DNA of 64,000 nucleotides from Sphingomonas sp. GTDB lineage: Bacteria > Pseudomonadota > Alphaproteobacteria > Sphingomonadales > Sphingomonadaceae. The number at the start of each line of letters is the position of its first letter. The stretch's first letter is position 1. The notes beneath the pieces are model-generated. The model was not told the DNA's origin. It searched no databases and saw nothing but the letters and a program-made list of their open reading frames with translations. The position numbers and the translations under genes were made by a program. The stretch spans positions 62,001-126,000 of the forward strand of contig NZ_JAIEPC010000023.1 of NCBI RefSeq assembly GCF_019749955.1. The letters are read 5' to 3'. Positions 28,483-37,962 of the stretch are shown one piece after another.

Positions 28483-30090
28483 TCAGGCGGGCTGCTTCAC
28501 CTTGGGCGCCGATTGTCGCACCCCTTCGTCCACTTGGCTTTCGAACTGTGCGAAATTCTCAACGAACTGGTCGACCAGCTTGGCCGCCGTCGCGTCATAG
28601 GCGTCCTTGTCCGCCCAGGTTTCGCGCGGATCGAGGATCGCCGGATCGACGCCGGGAACGGCCACGGGTACCTTGAAGCCGAAATTGGGGTCGGTACGGA
28701 AGTCGGCGTCGTTCAGGCTGCCGTCCAGCGCCGCATTGAGCAGCGCGCGCGTTGCCTTGATCGGCATCCGGCTGCCGACGCCATATTTGCCGCCGGTCCA
28801 GCCGGTGTTGACCAGCCAGCACGCGACGCCGCCCTTGGCGATCCGTTCCTTGAGCAAGTTGCCATAGACGCTGGGGTGACGCGGCATGAACGGCGCACCG
28901 AAACAGGTCGAGAAGGTCGCTTCAGGCTCGGTCACGCCAATCTCGGTCCCCGCAACGCGCGCGGTATAGCCTGAGAGGAAGTGGTACATCGCCTGTTCGG
29001 GCGTCAGCTTGGCAATCGGCGGCAGTACGCCATAAGCATCCGCCGTCAGCATCACGATATTGTGCGGCACTGGCCCCATGTTCGCGTCGCTGGCATTGGG
29101 GATGAAATCGATCGGATAGGCGCCGCGCGTATTTTCGGCGAGCCGCGCATCGTCGAGGTCGAGCGCGCGCGTTTCAGGGTCGATCACGACATTTTCGAGC
29201 ACCGTGCCGAACCGCTTGGTCACCGCGAAAATCTCGGGCTCGGCTTCGGCCGACAGCCGGATCATCTTGGCATAGCAGCCGCCTTCGAAGTTGAAGACTG
29301 CGGTGTCCGACCACCCATGCTCGTCATCACCAATCAGCGTGCGGCTGGCATCGGCGCTGAGCGTCGTCTTGCCGGTGCCCGAGAGGCCGAAAAACACGGC
29401 GGTGTCGCCGTTCGGGCCGATGTTCGCCGAACAATGCATCGGCATGATGCCCTGCACCGGCAACAGATAGTTGAGCAGCCCAAACACCGATTTCTTCATT
29501 TCGCCGGCATATTTGGTGCCGCCGATCAGGATGAGCTTTTCGGTGAAATTGACTGCGATCACCGTCTCGCTGCGGCAGCCGTGGCGCGCGGGATCGGCGA
29601 CAAAGCTCGGCAAGTCGATGATCGTATAATCGGGCTCGAACGCGGCAAGTTCGTCAGCGCGCGGCCGCACCAGCATCGTGCGGATGAACAGATTGTGCCA
29701 CGCGAGTTCGTTGATCACACGCACCCGCACGCGGTGTTCGGGCTGCGATCCGCCGAACAGATCCTGCACGAACAAAGTGTCCTTTTCGCCCAAAGCGGCA
29801 AAGAAATCGGCCTTGAGCGCGGCGAAATGCGCCGGCTCCATCGGCTTGTTGGATTTGCCCCACCAGATCGTGTCTGCGGTCTCGGCATCGCGCACGGTGA
29901 ACTTGTCCTGCGCCGACCGGCCGGTGCAACGCCCCGTTTCGACCACCAAGGGACCGTCAGCGGCAAGTACCCCCTCGCCCCGGCGAATCGCGTGTTCGAC
30001 CAGCGGCGCGGTGATCAGATTCCAGTGGATCGTCGCCTGCGTCGCAATGCCTTGCGCCTCGAGTCCCTTGATCGGGCTACGCTTCGTCAC
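28483..30090 (-). CDS. pckA: Phosphoenolpyruvate carboxykinase (ATP)
   Basis: A 535-residue ATP-type PEPCK that converts oxaloacetate and ATP to PEP, the entry to gluconeogenesis. The kinase-1a P-loop is GLSGTGKTT (residues 235-243), the kinase-2 segment is [11 protein letters not shown], and [15 protein letters not shown] and [20 protein letters not shown] are the substrate-site signatures. The length is typical. It is divergent from chvI, an arrangement well known in alphaproteobacteria such as Agrobacterium and Sinorhizobium, where chvI/chvG signalling and pckA are linked. An intrinsic terminator follows. Confidence 0.98.
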   Translation of the reverse strand: MTKRSPIKGLEAQGIATQATIHWNLITAPLVEHAIRRGEGVLAADGPLVVETGRCTGRSAQDKFTVRDAETADTIWWGKSNKPMEPAHFAALKADFFAALGEKDTLFVQDLFGGSQPEHRVRVRVINELAWHNLFIRTMLVRPRADELAAFEPDYTIIDLPSFVADPARHGCRSETVIAVNFTEKLILIGGTKYAGEMKKSVFGLLNYLLPVQGIMPMHCSANIGPNGDTAVFFGLSGTGKTTLSADASRTLIGDDEHGWSDTAVFNFEGGCYAKMIRLSAEAEPEIFAVTKRFGTVLENVVIDPETRALDLDDARLAENTRGAYPIDFIPNASDANMGPVPHNIVMLTADAYGVLPPIAKLTPEQAMYHFLSGYTARVAGTEIGVTEPEATFSTCFGAPFMPRHPSVYGNLLKERIAKGGVACWLVNTGWTGGKYGVGSRMPIKATRALLNAALDGSLNDADFRTDPNFGFKVPVAVPGVDPAILDPRETWADKDAYDATAAKLVDQFVENFAQFESQVDEGVRQSAPKVKQPA

Positions 30091-30272
30091 TGCATTCTCT
30101 CCTAAAAACTCTCGCCCAAATCGATTGGGTCGCGCTTGCGCATACGTATGCTGTGGCGGCGCATATCCCCGTGTCCGTCGATGGTCAAATGGCCAAGATG
30201 GTTGATGCTGTTGAGCCGCCCCGCGCTTTCGCCTAGGCCTAGCAGCGTGAAACCATGGAATGCCCCACGCGG

Positions 30273-30983
30273 ATGACGGCCACGATCGCTCTCGTCGATG
30301 ACGATCGCAATATCCTGACGTCGGTATCGATCGCGCTCCAGGCCGAAGGCTTTGTGACGCGGGTCTATTCCGAAGGTGAAACCGCGCTCAAGGCGCTGAT
30401 CGACAATCCGCCCGATCTGGCGATTTTCGACATCAAAATGCCACGCATGGACGGGCTTGAGCTGCTGCGGCGCCTGCGCGAGAAATCGGCGCTGCCGGTG
30501 ATTTTCCTTACCAGCAAGGACGATGAGCTTGACGAAGCGCTCGGCCTCGCGATGGGCGCCGATGATTATATTTCGAAGCCTTTTTCGCAGCGGCTGCTGA
30601 TCGCCCGCATCCGCGCGATCCTGCGCCGTGCCGAGCTGTCGCAACCGCCCGTGCCGGGCGCCGAGGCTGCGCCGCCGACCGAAATCCTCGAACGCGGGCG
30701 GCTCGCGATGGACCCCGCGCGCCACCGCGTGACGTGGGACGGCAAACCCGTCACGCTGACCGTCACCGAATTTCTGATTCTCGAAACGCTCGCGCAGCGC
30801 CCCGGCATCGTCAAGAACCGCAACCAGTTGATGGATGCCGCCTATCAGGACGACATTTACGTCGACGACCGCACGATCGACAGCCACATCAAGCGCGTCC
30901 GCCGCAAATTCCGTCAGGTCGATCCCGAATTCGACGCGATCGAGACGCTTTATGGCGCGGGATATCGCTATTCCGAGGAGTGA
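30273..30983 (+). CDS. chvI: ChvI-type response regulator
   Basis: A 236-residue OmpR-class regulator. The receiver domain has the acidic pocket ALVDDDRN (D9-D11), the phospho-acceptor D53 in [12 protein letters not shown], and the conserved lysine in DYISKPFS. The winged-helix DNA-binding domain has [20 protein letters not shown] and [15 protein letters not shown]. In other alphaproteobacteria ChvI responds to acid and envelope stress. An ATG at 30255 in frame would add six residues; the ATG at 30273 gives the usual receiver start. The 182-base gap to pckA should hold both promoters. chvG overlaps the end. Confidence 0.92.
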   Translation: MTATIALVDDDRNILTSVSIALQAEGFVTRVYSEGETALKALIDNPPDLAIFDIKMPRMDGLELLRRLREKSALPVIFLTSKDDELDEALGLAMGADDYISKPFSQRLLIARIRAILRRAELSQPPVPGAEAAPPTEILERGRLAMDPARHRVTWDGKPVTLTVTEFLILETLAQRPGIVKNRNQLMDAAYQDDIYVDDRTIDSHIKRVRRKFRQVDPEFDAIETLYGAGYRYSEE

Positions 30984-32523
30984 TGTCGACCGCGACCTGA
31001 CGCTGCGCTGGTCGGGCCGCGTCTCGCTCACGCGGCGGATTCTCGCGGTCAATATCTTCGCGCTGGCGATGCTCGCGGGCGGCTTTTTCTACCTCGATTC
31101 GTACCGCAGCCGCATTGTCGACAGCCGCGTGGCGCAGGCAACGCGCGAGGCACGGCTGATCGCGGCGGCGCTTGGCGCCGTGCCCAGGGACGAACGCTTG
31201 GCGCTCGCGCTCCAGCTTGCGCGCGACACCGGCGTACGGCTGCGGCTGTTCGACGCGGGCGGCATCCAGATTGCCGATACGCAGGCGATGGGCCTGCGCA
31301 ATTTCGTGCTGGTCGATCCCGACAAGGACGGCCCCGGACCCGCCGCCGGTCGCTTCCTCGACGCGGTGATCGACACCGTCGCGGGGGCGCAACGCGCACC
31401 ACTTTACCGCGAGCTCAAGCCGGGGTCGCCCTGGCCCGATGTCAGCGAAGCGCGGACGCAGCGGAACGCCGGGGCCAGCGTCTGGCGCGCGCCCGATCGC
31501 ACGCCCGTCATTACGGCGGCGGCGCCGATTGCCGGTGGCGGGGTCGTCATGACCGCGAACAATGCGCGCGACATCACCGCGACCGTGCGGATCGAGCGCT
31601 TTCGCCTGTCGCTGGTGCTGCTCGTCGTCACGATCGTCTCGATTTACCTCTCGCTGTTTCTTGCGCGCACGATTGTTGGCCCGTTGCGACGCCTCGCCCG
31701 CGCGGCGGTCCGGGTGCGGCTGGGGCGCGCGCGCGAAGTCGTGGTGCCGCGCCTGCCCGATCGCCGTGACGAAATCGGCAGCCTCGCCCGCGCGATCTCC
31801 GACATGAGCCAGGCGCTGCGCGCGCGCATCGACGCGACCGAGGCCTTTGCCGCCGATGTGACGCATGAACTCAAAAACCCGCTCGCGTCGCTGCGCTCGG
31901 CGGTCGACAGCCTCGGGAGTGTCCGCCAGCCCGCGCTGCAAGACCAGCTGCTCGCGGTGATCCGCGACGATATTCACCGGCTCGACCGGCTGATCAGCGA
32001 TATTTCCGAAGCCTCGCGACTCGACGCGCAGCTCAGCCGCGCCAAATTCGAGCCCGTCGATATTGCCGCAATGATCGATGCGCTCGTCGCGTCGCGCGTC
32101 GCACGCGGTATCGAACGCGGCATCCGTCTGAAGATCGACCGCCGCGACGATGCCGCGATGCGCGTGACCGGCGAAGGCGCGCGGCTCGAACGCGTATTCG
32201 AAAATCTGATCGACAATGCCGTGTCCTTCTCGCCCGACGACGGGCTGATTTCGATTGCGCTCACCCGGACCGACGAGGATGCGGTGATCCGCGTCGAGGA
32301 TGAAGGCCCCGGCGTGCCGGCCGAAGCACGCGAGGCGGTGTTCCGCCGCTTCCATTCGATCCGCCCCGAAAATGAAGCCTTTGGCAAGCATTCGGGGCTC
32401 GGGCTGGCCATTGCGCGCACGATCGTCGATGGGCATCAAGGAGCAATTGCCGTCGAATCGCGCGATGATCGCCTCAGTGGCGCGCGGTTCGTGGTAACAT
32501 TGCCCTTGGCCGACCCTTTGTGA
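30952..32523 (+). CDS. chvG: ChvG-type sensor histidine kinase
   Basis: A 523-residue sensor kinase partner of chvI. Two membrane helices (about residues 28-48 and 219-238) flank a periplasmic domain of about 170 residues. A HAMP segment ([20 protein letters not shown]) precedes the H-box [20 protein letters not shown] with H305. ATPase motifs are [13 protein letters not shown] (N box), VEDEGPGVP (G1) and [16 protein letters not shown] (G2). The ATG at 30952 overlaps the chvI end by 32 bases; no better start exists before the first helix. The stop overlaps the next gene's GTG. Confidence 0.92.
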   Translation: MARDIAIPRSDVDRDLTLRWSGRVSLTRRILAVNIFALAMLAGGFFYLDSYRSRIVDSRVAQATREARLIAAALGAVPRDERLALALQLARDTGVRLRLFDAGGIQIADTQAMGLRNFVLVDPDKDGPGPAAGRFLDAVIDTVAGAQRAPLYRELKPGSPWPDVSEARTQRNAGASVWRAPDRTPVITAAAPIAGGGVVMTANNARDITATVRIERFRLSLVLLVVTIVSIYLSLFLARTIVGPLRRLARAAVRVRLGRAREVVVPRLPDRRDEIGSLARAISDMSQALRARIDATEAFAADVTHELKNPLASLRSAVDSLGSVRQPALQDQLLAVIRDDIHRLDRLISDISEASRLDAQLSRAKFEPVDIAAMIDALVASRVARGIERGIRLKIDRRDDAAMRVTGEGARLERVFENLIDNAVSFSPDDGLISIALTRTDEDAVIRVEDEGPGVPAEAREAVFRRFHSIRPENEAFGKHSGLGLAIARTIVDGHQGAIAVESRDDRLSGARFVVTLPLADPL

Positions 32524-32969
32524 CGCTGGAGAACCGCTTGACCGTCGTTTCCTCCGAGACCTTGCACGTCTCCTGCGTCGCGATCGGCGACCGTGCCGTC
32601 CTGATCGAGGGGCGGTCGGGCGCGGGCAAATCCGACCTAGCGCTGCGGCTGATCGATCGCGGCGCGCGGCTGGTCAGCGACGATTACACGCTGGTGATCC
32701 GCGACCGCGACCGGTTGCTCGCCACCGCGCCCGCCACGATCGCGGGCAAGATCGAAGTGCGCGGGATCGGCATTATCGCGATGCCTGCTGTCGACCGCGT
32801 GCCGGTCGCGCTGCTGGTCGAACTGACCGAGGACGTCGAGCGGATGCCGCCCGATGTCGTCGTCCGCACCATTGCCGGGATCAAGGTGCCCGTGGTGGCG
32901 GTCGAGGGCCATTATGCCTCAGCCCCGATCAAGGTCGAACTCGCACTCAAGGCGCGGGCCGGGCAATGA
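32520..32969 (+). CDS. hprK: Short HPr kinase/phosphorylase-like protein (C-terminal domain only)
   Basis: A 149-residue protein corresponding only to the catalytic half of HprK, the form typical of alphaproteobacteria. The P-loop is LIEGRSGAGKSDLALRLIDR (K37), followed by LVSDDYTLV and IEVRGIGIIAMPAV, the latter being the HprK signature region. It should phosphorylate HPr on a serine. The GTG at 32520 overlaps the chvG stop; a TTG at 32538 with GGAG seven bases upstream is an equally good start and would remove six residues. rapZ overlaps the end by 4 bases. It connects ChvG/ChvI with the PTS components downstream. Confidence 0.88.
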   Translation: MTLENRLTVVSSETLHVSCVAIGDRAVLIEGRSGAGKSDLALRLIDRGARLVSDDYTLVIRDRDRLLATAPATIAGKIEVRGIGIIAMPAVDRVPVALLVELTEDVERMPPDVVVRTIAGIKVPVVAVEGHYASAPIKVELALKARAGQ

Positions 32970-33925
32970 CCCGCGAGCATCCGCGCGATATCTTGCTCGT
33001 CACGGGCATGTCGGGCGCGGGCAAATCGACCGTGCTCAACGCGCTGGAGGACATGGGCTGGGAAGTGCTCGACAATCTGCCCGTGCGGCTGATCGACCGG
33101 TTGCTGGCGCCTATGCCCGGCGCGCGCGGGGATGAGGTCGACCGACCGCTGGCGATCGGCATTGGCGCGCAGACGCGTGATTTCGATCCCGACCGCATCG
33201 TCAAGCTGATCAACCGGCTGCGCAGCGAAGACGGCCATGACATTGGCACGCTGTTCCTCGATTGCGCCGGGTCCGAGCTTGAGCGCCGCTATTCCGAAAC
33301 CCGCCGCCGCCATCCGCTCGCGCTCGATCGCCCCGCCGCCGACGGCATTGCGCAGGAACGCGGGCTGCTAGCCCCCTTGCGCAGTTGGGCCAACCGGCTG
33401 ATCGATACCACCAATCTCAGCGCCAACGCGCTCGCGACGCAAATCCGCACGACGTTCGCGCGCGAGGGGCATGGCGAGCCCACGCTTTCGGTGATGTCGT
33501 TCGGCTTTGCCCGTGGCCTGCCGCGCGACGCCGATCTGGTGCTCGACATGCGGTTCCTGCGCAATCCGCATTGGGACGACGCGCTGCGCCCCGGCACCGG
33601 GCTCGACCCGGCGGTTGCGGCCTATGTCGCCCGCGATCCGGCCTATGACGAAGCCTTGGCGGCGATCGACCAGTTGCTGCTGTTGTTGCTGCCGCGCTAC
33701 CAGGCCGAGGGCAAAAGCTATGTTACGATTGCGTTTGGCTGTACCGGCGGGCGGCACCGGTCGGTTCATGTCGCCGAGCGTACCGCTGCACGGTTGCGCG
33801 CGGCCGGTTTTTCGCCCACGGTCGCGCACCGCGATCTGGGCGCGGCGCCGCAGGACTCGCTTGAGGGCGCGCCGACCGCTGCCGACCGCGAAGTGGCGCG
33901 CGAGCCGGGGACGAAATTGAAGTGA
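32966..33925 (+). CDS. rapZ: RapZ-family nucleotide-binding protein
   Basis: A 319-residue RapZ (YvcJ/YhbJ) protein. The N-terminal kinase-like domain has the P-loop TGMSGAGKSTVLNALEDMGW (K20) and LDNLPVRLIDRLL. The C-terminal domain carries VMSFGFARGLPRDADLVLDM, FLRNPHWDDALRPGTGLDP and FGCTGGRHRSVHVAERTAAR. In E. coli RapZ directs decay of the GlmZ small RNA and so controls glucosamine-6-phosphate synthase; the role in alphaproteobacteria is less clear. It overlaps the hprK-like gene and precedes the EIIA gene by 10 bases. Confidence 0.95.
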   Translation: MTREHPRDILLVTGMSGAGKSTVLNALEDMGWEVLDNLPVRLIDRLLAPMPGARGDEVDRPLAIGIGAQTRDFDPDRIVKLINRLRSEDGHDIGTLFLDCAGSELERRYSETRRRHPLALDRPAADGIAQERGLLAPLRSWANRLIDTTNLSANALATQIRTTFAREGHGEPTLSVMSFGFARGLPRDADLVLDMRFLRNPHWDDALRPGTGLDPAVAAYVARDPAYDEALAAIDQLLLLLLPRYQAEGKSYVTIAFGCTGGRHRSVHVAERTAARLRAAGFSPTVAHRDLGAAPQDSLEGAPTAADREVAREPGTKLK

Positions 33926-33935
33926 TTCGGGTAAG

Positions 33936-34343
33936 ATGATCGGGTTGGTACTTGTAACGCACGGCCGCCTCGCCGCCGAATTCGTGACGGCGATGGAGCA
34001 TGTCGTCGGCGTGCAAGAGCGAATCGCGGCGATCGCGATTGGCCCCGACGATGATATGGAGGGGCGCCGCGCCGACATCGCCGGGGCAATTGCCAATGTC
34101 GACGACGGCAGCGGGGTGATCGTCCTCACCGACCTGTTCGGTGGCACCCCGTCGAACCTTGCCATTTCGCTGATGGAGCCGGGCCGGGTCGAAGTGATTG
34201 CCGGCATCAACCTGCCGATGCTGATCCGGCTGGAGGGCGCGCGCAAGGCGATGAAGGTCACCGAAGCCGTCGCCGCCGCGCGCGACGCGGGCCGCAAATA
34301 TATCTCGGTCGCCTCGCAAGTATTGGGTGAAGCTGCCGCGTGA
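33936..34343 (+). CDS. PTS EIIA component, mannose family
   Basis: A 135-residue EIIA of the mannose/fructose class. The phosphorylated histidine is H9 in LVLVTHGRLAAEFV, and the family segment IVLTDLFGGTPSNLAISL follows. No EIIB, EIIC or EIID permease gene is present here, so the protein is expected to act in regulation rather than sugar uptake. It overlaps the HPr gene by 4 bases. Confidence 0.93.
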   Translation: MIGLVLVTHGRLAAEFVTAMEHVVGVQERIAAIAIGPDDDMEGRRADIAGAIANVDDGSGVIVLTDLFGGTPSNLAISLMEPGRVEVIAGINLPMLIRLEGARKAMKVTEAVAAARDAGRKYISVASQVLGEAAA

Positions 34344-34612
34344 CCGAAGTTCGCCGCACCGTCCCGATCACCAATGTCCGCGGGCTCCACGCGCGCGCGA
34401 GCGCCAAGTTCGTCACGCTCGCATCGAGCCTGCCGTGCGAAGTGATGGTCGAAAAGGAAGGCGCGGCGGTCACCGGCACATCGATCATGGGGCTGATGAT
34501 GCTCGGCGCGGCCAAGGGCGATTCGATCACGATCAGTGCTTCGGGCGACGGTGCCGAGGACGCGGTGAGCACCCTCGCCGCGCTGGTCGAGGCCAAGTTT
34601 GACGAGGAATAG
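34340..34612 (+). CDS. ptsH: HPr phosphocarrier protein
   Basis: A 90-residue HPr. The phosphoryl-accepting histidine is H17 in RGLHARASAKFV. The regulatory serine site is S48 in TGTSIMGLMMLGAAKGDSI, which matches the site phosphorylated by HprK in other bacteria, consistent with the hprK-like gene upstream. It starts inside the EIIA stop with a GTG. Enzyme I is not in the window. Confidence 0.95.
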   Translation: MTEVRRTVPITNVRGLHARASAKFVTLASSLPCEVMVEKEGAAVTGTSIMGLMMLGAAKGDSITISASGDGAEDAVSTLAALVEAKFDEE

Positions 34613-34632
34613 CGCGGGAAGGCTGCACTGAA

Positions 34633-35430
34633 ATGCCCCGCGAGATAACCGCTTACTCCAACCCGCTGATCAAGCGCGTCCGGTCGTTGCGCGAAAAGCG
34701 CCACCGGCGAGCCGAGGGGCTCTTCCTCGCCGAGGGGCTGCGCATCCTCACCGAAGCGCGCGAGACCGGGCGCTTGCCGCACTATCTGTTCTTCGCCCGC
34801 GACAGCGCTGACCACCCGCTCGTCCGCGCGCTGATCGCCGATGTCGAGACGGCAGGCGGCGAAGCGATCGAAACCACCCCCGACATTCTCTCCAAACTCT
34901 CGGGCAAGGATAATCCGCAAGCGGTGGTCGGCGTGTTCGCTGAATTCGCCGCCACGCTCGACGGCATCGACCGCAGCGCCGCGCCGATCTGGCTGGTCGC
35001 CGAGCGCCTGCGCGATCCGGGTAATCTCGGCACGATCCTGCGCACCGGCGACGCCGTTGGCGCGGGCGGGCTGATCCTGATCGGCGAGTGCGTCGATCCG
35101 TTCAGCGTGGAATCCGTGCGCGCGAGCATGGGGGCGCTGTTTACCGTGCCCGTGGTGCAGGCCGAATGGGAGCAATTCCTGCCGTGGCTGCGCGCGGGGC
35201 CGGGCCAGCTCGTCGGTCTCAGCCTCGACACCGATAGCGAGTATCGCGCCGCACAGTATGCCGCGCCCTGCTTCCTGCTGACCGGCAACGAAGCGCAGGG
35301 CATGCCCGAAGATTACGCCGCCGCCTGCGATCTGCTGGTCAAAATCCCGATGCGCGGCAAGGCCGACAGCCTCAATGCTGCCGTCGCGACAGCTGTGATG
35401 GCCTATGAGGCGTTCGCTCAGCTCGGGTGA
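34633..35430 (+). CDS. TrmH/SpoU-family RNA 2'-O-methyltransferase
   Basis: A 265-residue SPOUT methyltransferase that transfers a methyl group from SAM to ribose 2'-OH of rRNA or tRNA. The N-terminal substrate-binding part is ITAYSNPLIKRVRSLREKRH and AEGLFLAEGLRILTEARE. Motif 1 is AERLRDPGNLGTILRTGDAV, and the knot region carries LLTGNEAQGMPEDYAAACD and IPMRGKADSLNAAVATAVMA. The exact RNA target is not deducible. It lies 20 bases after HPr in the same direction and may be part of that transcript. Confidence 0.9.
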   Translation: MPREITAYSNPLIKRVRSLREKRHRRAEGLFLAEGLRILTEARETGRLPHYLFFARDSADHPLVRALIADVETAGGEAIETTPDILSKLSGKDNPQAVVGVFAEFAATLDGIDRSAAPIWLVAERLRDPGNLGTILRTGDAVGAGGLILIGECVDPFSVESVRASMGALFTVPVVQAEWEQFLPWLRAGPGQLVGLSLDTDSEYRAAQYAAPCFLLTGNEAQGMPEDYAAACDLLVKIPMRGKADSLNAAVATAVMAYEAFAQLG

Positions 35431-35443
35431 GCGGGCAGCCTGA

Positions 35444-36388
35444 TCAAAAGGCGGGGCGACCGCTTTCGTCAGCGACGAACGCCAGCAGCGCCTTTTCGAA
35501 ATCGTCGAGCGTGCCGTCAGCATCGACCTGCGCCTTGAGCCAAGCGGCTTCACCGGGCGCGATGGCGCGGTCGGCGGCGACCGCGGCGTCATGGTCGGGC
35601 TTGGCGGGCTTGGCCCCGAACAGGTCGAGGAAGGCCCCGCTCGCCAAGGACTGGCCCATGCGGCCAAGAAAGCCCCCGACGCTCATATGGGTGTCGTTCA
35701 TGAACGCGTCGAGCTCACCCGCACGGTCGCGGCTCAGCGGTTGATAATCGCTGTGCGCCATCAAGTGGTTGCCCACCGCCTGGACGAACAACGTCTTCCA
35801 TTCGGGCGCATTGGCCGCGCCCATTGTCGCCGCCTTCAACCGGAACAGCAGCTCGGCCTCGCCCTGGCTGATGCAGCCAGGGCCGTCGCCGGCAGCGGCA
35901 AACAACATCCGGCGCAGCAGCGTGACTTCGGTTGCGTTGATCGATCCAGGATCGAGCGTGCCCGAGCGCGTCGGCCCTGCCCCGCTGGTCACCACGGCCT
36001 CGATCTGGCGCAGGGCATAGGCCTTCAGCTTATCGGGGACATTGACCGCAACTTCGAGGATTTTGACCAGCGTTTCGAGTTCGGCGCGCGATTCAACCCG
36101 CCCATCGGCATCGATCCGCGCCATCAGCCACGCCGCCTTGGCGTCATCGACATAGCCCGTCGGCGCTTGCTGCTGCACGACATAGGCGGTGATCGCCTCG
36201 ACGAAAAACGCGACCCATTCGGCAGGGGGTGCGGCAATCGCGTCGTTGAGCGCGAAAATCGCATCGGCTTCGACCGCATCGATCTTGCCGTCGGGCCAGG
36301 CGACGCGGCGGATCGCGAGCACATCATCGGCAGTCATCACCGCGCGCGCCTTCAGCGCATCCGCAAGGTCGATCATCGGCAAAGTCAT
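35444..36388 (-). CDS. Helical protein with acidic D-x-D-G loops (TerB-like?), function unknown
   Basis: A 314-residue soluble protein, almost entirely predicted helix. Three short acidic loops are spaced through it: AWPDGKIDAVEAD (about residues 30-42), RIDADGRVESRAEL (about 91-104) and QVDADGTLDDFEKA (near 290). Each has the look of a TerB-type or EF-hand-like metal site flanked by helices. A central stretch GFLGRMGQSLASGAFLDLFG is more hydrophobic. I suspect a tellurite-resistance TerB-like repeat protein but cannot confirm it. It follows rmuC on the minus strand after about 106 bases and converges on the SpoU gene. Confidence 0.65.
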   Translation of the reverse strand: MTLPMIDLADALKARAVMTADDVLAIRRVAWPDGKIDAVEADAIFALNDAIAAPPAEWVAFFVEAITAYVVQQQAPTGYVDDAKAAWLMARIDADGRVESRAELETLVKILEVAVNVPDKLKAYALRQIEAVVTSGAGPTRSGTLDPGSINATEVTLLRRMLFAAAGDGPGCISQGEAELLFRLKAATMGAANAPEWKTLFVQAVGNHLMAHSDYQPLSRDRAGELDAFMNDTHMSVGGFLGRMGQSLASGAFLDLFGAKPAKPDHDAAVAADRAIAPGEAAWLKAQVDADGTLDDFEKALLAFVADESGRPAF

Positions 36389-36494
36389 GTGGCAGTTTCC
36401 CGGTTAGCTGACCAAGCCTATCGCGCAGGGGTTGATTTGATCCTAAGATGCTCCTTGCCCCGCGAGGCGGCGCTGCATGGCGACCGCGACTATG

Positions 36495-37874
36495 TCAGTC
36501 GTCAACAACGTGCGGATCAAACAACAACGGCGTATCGCCGACACGCGCCAGCGCTTCGACATGGGCGACCTCTTCGATCTCGCGGGTGCCCGTTTCGATG
36601 TCGAGGTCGCGGAACTTTTTGCCCGTCACCACCAGCCGCCCGTTGAACGAATTGGCAAAGGCATTGAAGTTGCCGACCGCGCTGTTCAGCCCCCTGCCGA
36701 CCTTGTTCATGTCCTCGGCGACCTTGGCGAGCCGCTCATAAAGCTCCTTGCCCAACCGCCCGATTTCGGCCGCCTGTCGCGCGAGGTTTTCCTGCCGCCA
36801 GACAGCCGCAATCGTGCGCGCAATCGCGACCAAATTGGTTGGTGTCGCGATCAGCACTTTTTTGGCAAAGGCATCGTCCCACAGCTTGGGATCCTGTTCG
36901 AGTGCTGCCGAGACGAAATGCTCGCCCGGCACGAACATCACCACGAAATCGACCGCTTCCTTGAACTGCGCTTCATAGGATTTGTTGCCCAGCGCCATCG
37001 CATGCGCGCGCATCGATGCCGCATGCTGGGCGAGACCCTTGATCCGCTCGGCATCCTCCTCGGCCTCGAACGCGTCCTGATAGGCATTGAGCGACACTTT
37101 CGCGTCGACCACTAGCAGCCGCCCGCCAGGAATGCGGATGATGACATCGGGCCGCAACCGCCCGTCCTCGCCGCTCACACTGACTTCGGTCTGGAAATCG
37201 GCATGTTCGGACAGGCCGCACGTCTCGAGCACGTTGCGCAATTGTTGCTCGCCCCAGCGCCCGCGCGCCTTGGGGGCATTGCGCAGCGCATTGACCAGCC
37301 GTGCGGCTTCGCTGCTCACCCGCTCCTGCCCGACACGCAGCCCCTGGAGTTCGCCCTTCAGCTGGTCGAACGCGCTCGCCCGCTCGGTCTCGACCTTTTT
37401 GACCGTCTCTTCGTACAGCGACAGCCGCTCGCTCACCGGCGCGAGCATCGATCGCAGATTTTGGCCGGCGACTTCCTCCGACTGGCGGAAGCGTTCGTCG
37501 GCGCGCTTCAGGAATAACTCCTGTGCTTCGTTGAGCAATTTGCCCGACACTTCAGCGAACTGCGCGCCCATCGCCTCCTTGGCCTCGCGCAATTCGGTCA
37601 GCCGTGCTTCGAACGCCGCGCTTTCGGCGGTCAGCGTCGCGATCTGCGTCAGCGCTGCTTCACGCTCGCCCCGCACGCGATCGAGCGTGGTCGCCAGCGC
37701 GTCGGTCGCCTTGGCGCGCTCGCTCGCGGCGGCCAGATCGGTGATCGCGCGGCGGAAATCCTCAACCGCCTTGTCGCGCTCGGCGCGGGCCGATGCCGCT
37801 TCGCCCCGCCCGACGCGCCAGCCGATCGCGAGCCCGCCGACGAGCGCGGCAACAATCAGCAAGATGGCAAGCAT
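36495..37874 (-). CDS. rmuC: DNA recombination protein RmuC
   Basis: A 459-residue RmuC-type protein. An N-terminal membrane helix (MLAILLIVAALVGGLAIGWR) is followed by a long coiled coil to about residue 200, then the nuclease-like domain with RGRWGEQQLRNVLETCGLSE, DVIIRIPGGRLLVVDAKVSL and FVPGEHFVSAALEQDP. E. coli RmuC limits inversions at short inverted repeats. The longer frame would add 27 residues that lack the membrane-start pattern, so the ATG at 37874 was used. No operon partner is evident. Confidence 0.92.
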   Translation of the reverse strand: MLAILLIVAALVGGLAIGWRVGRGEAASARAERDKAVEDFRRAITDLAAASERAKATDALATTLDRVRGEREAALTQIATLTAESAAFEARLTELREAKEAMGAQFAEVSGKLLNEAQELFLKRADERFRQSEEVAGQNLRSMLAPVSERLSLYEETVKKVETERASAFDQLKGELQGLRVGQERVSSEAARLVNALRNAPKARGRWGEQQLRNVLETCGLSEHADFQTEVSVSGEDGRLRPDVIIRIPGGRLLVVDAKVSLNAYQDAFEAEEDAERIKGLAQHAASMRAHAMALGNKSYEAQFKEAVDFVVMFVPGEHFVSAALEQDPKLWDDAFAKKVLIATPTNLVAIARTIAAVWRQENLARQAAEIGRLGKELYERLAKVAEDMNKVGRGLNSAVGNFNAFANSFNGRLVVTGKKFRDLDIETGTREIEEVAHVEALARVGDTPLLFDPHVVDD

Positions 37875-37962
37875 ATCCAAGCGTTTAAGGCTCCGATCGA
37901 GTAGAACGAAGCACGAACTTAACCGAGCTATTCCGACATTACAACCCGTCTGCAACCATGCG

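Noticed and set aside
28981..30105. 374-residue plus-strand open frame opposite pckA
   Set aside because: Mirror frame of PEPCK; no ribosome site and no family resemblance.
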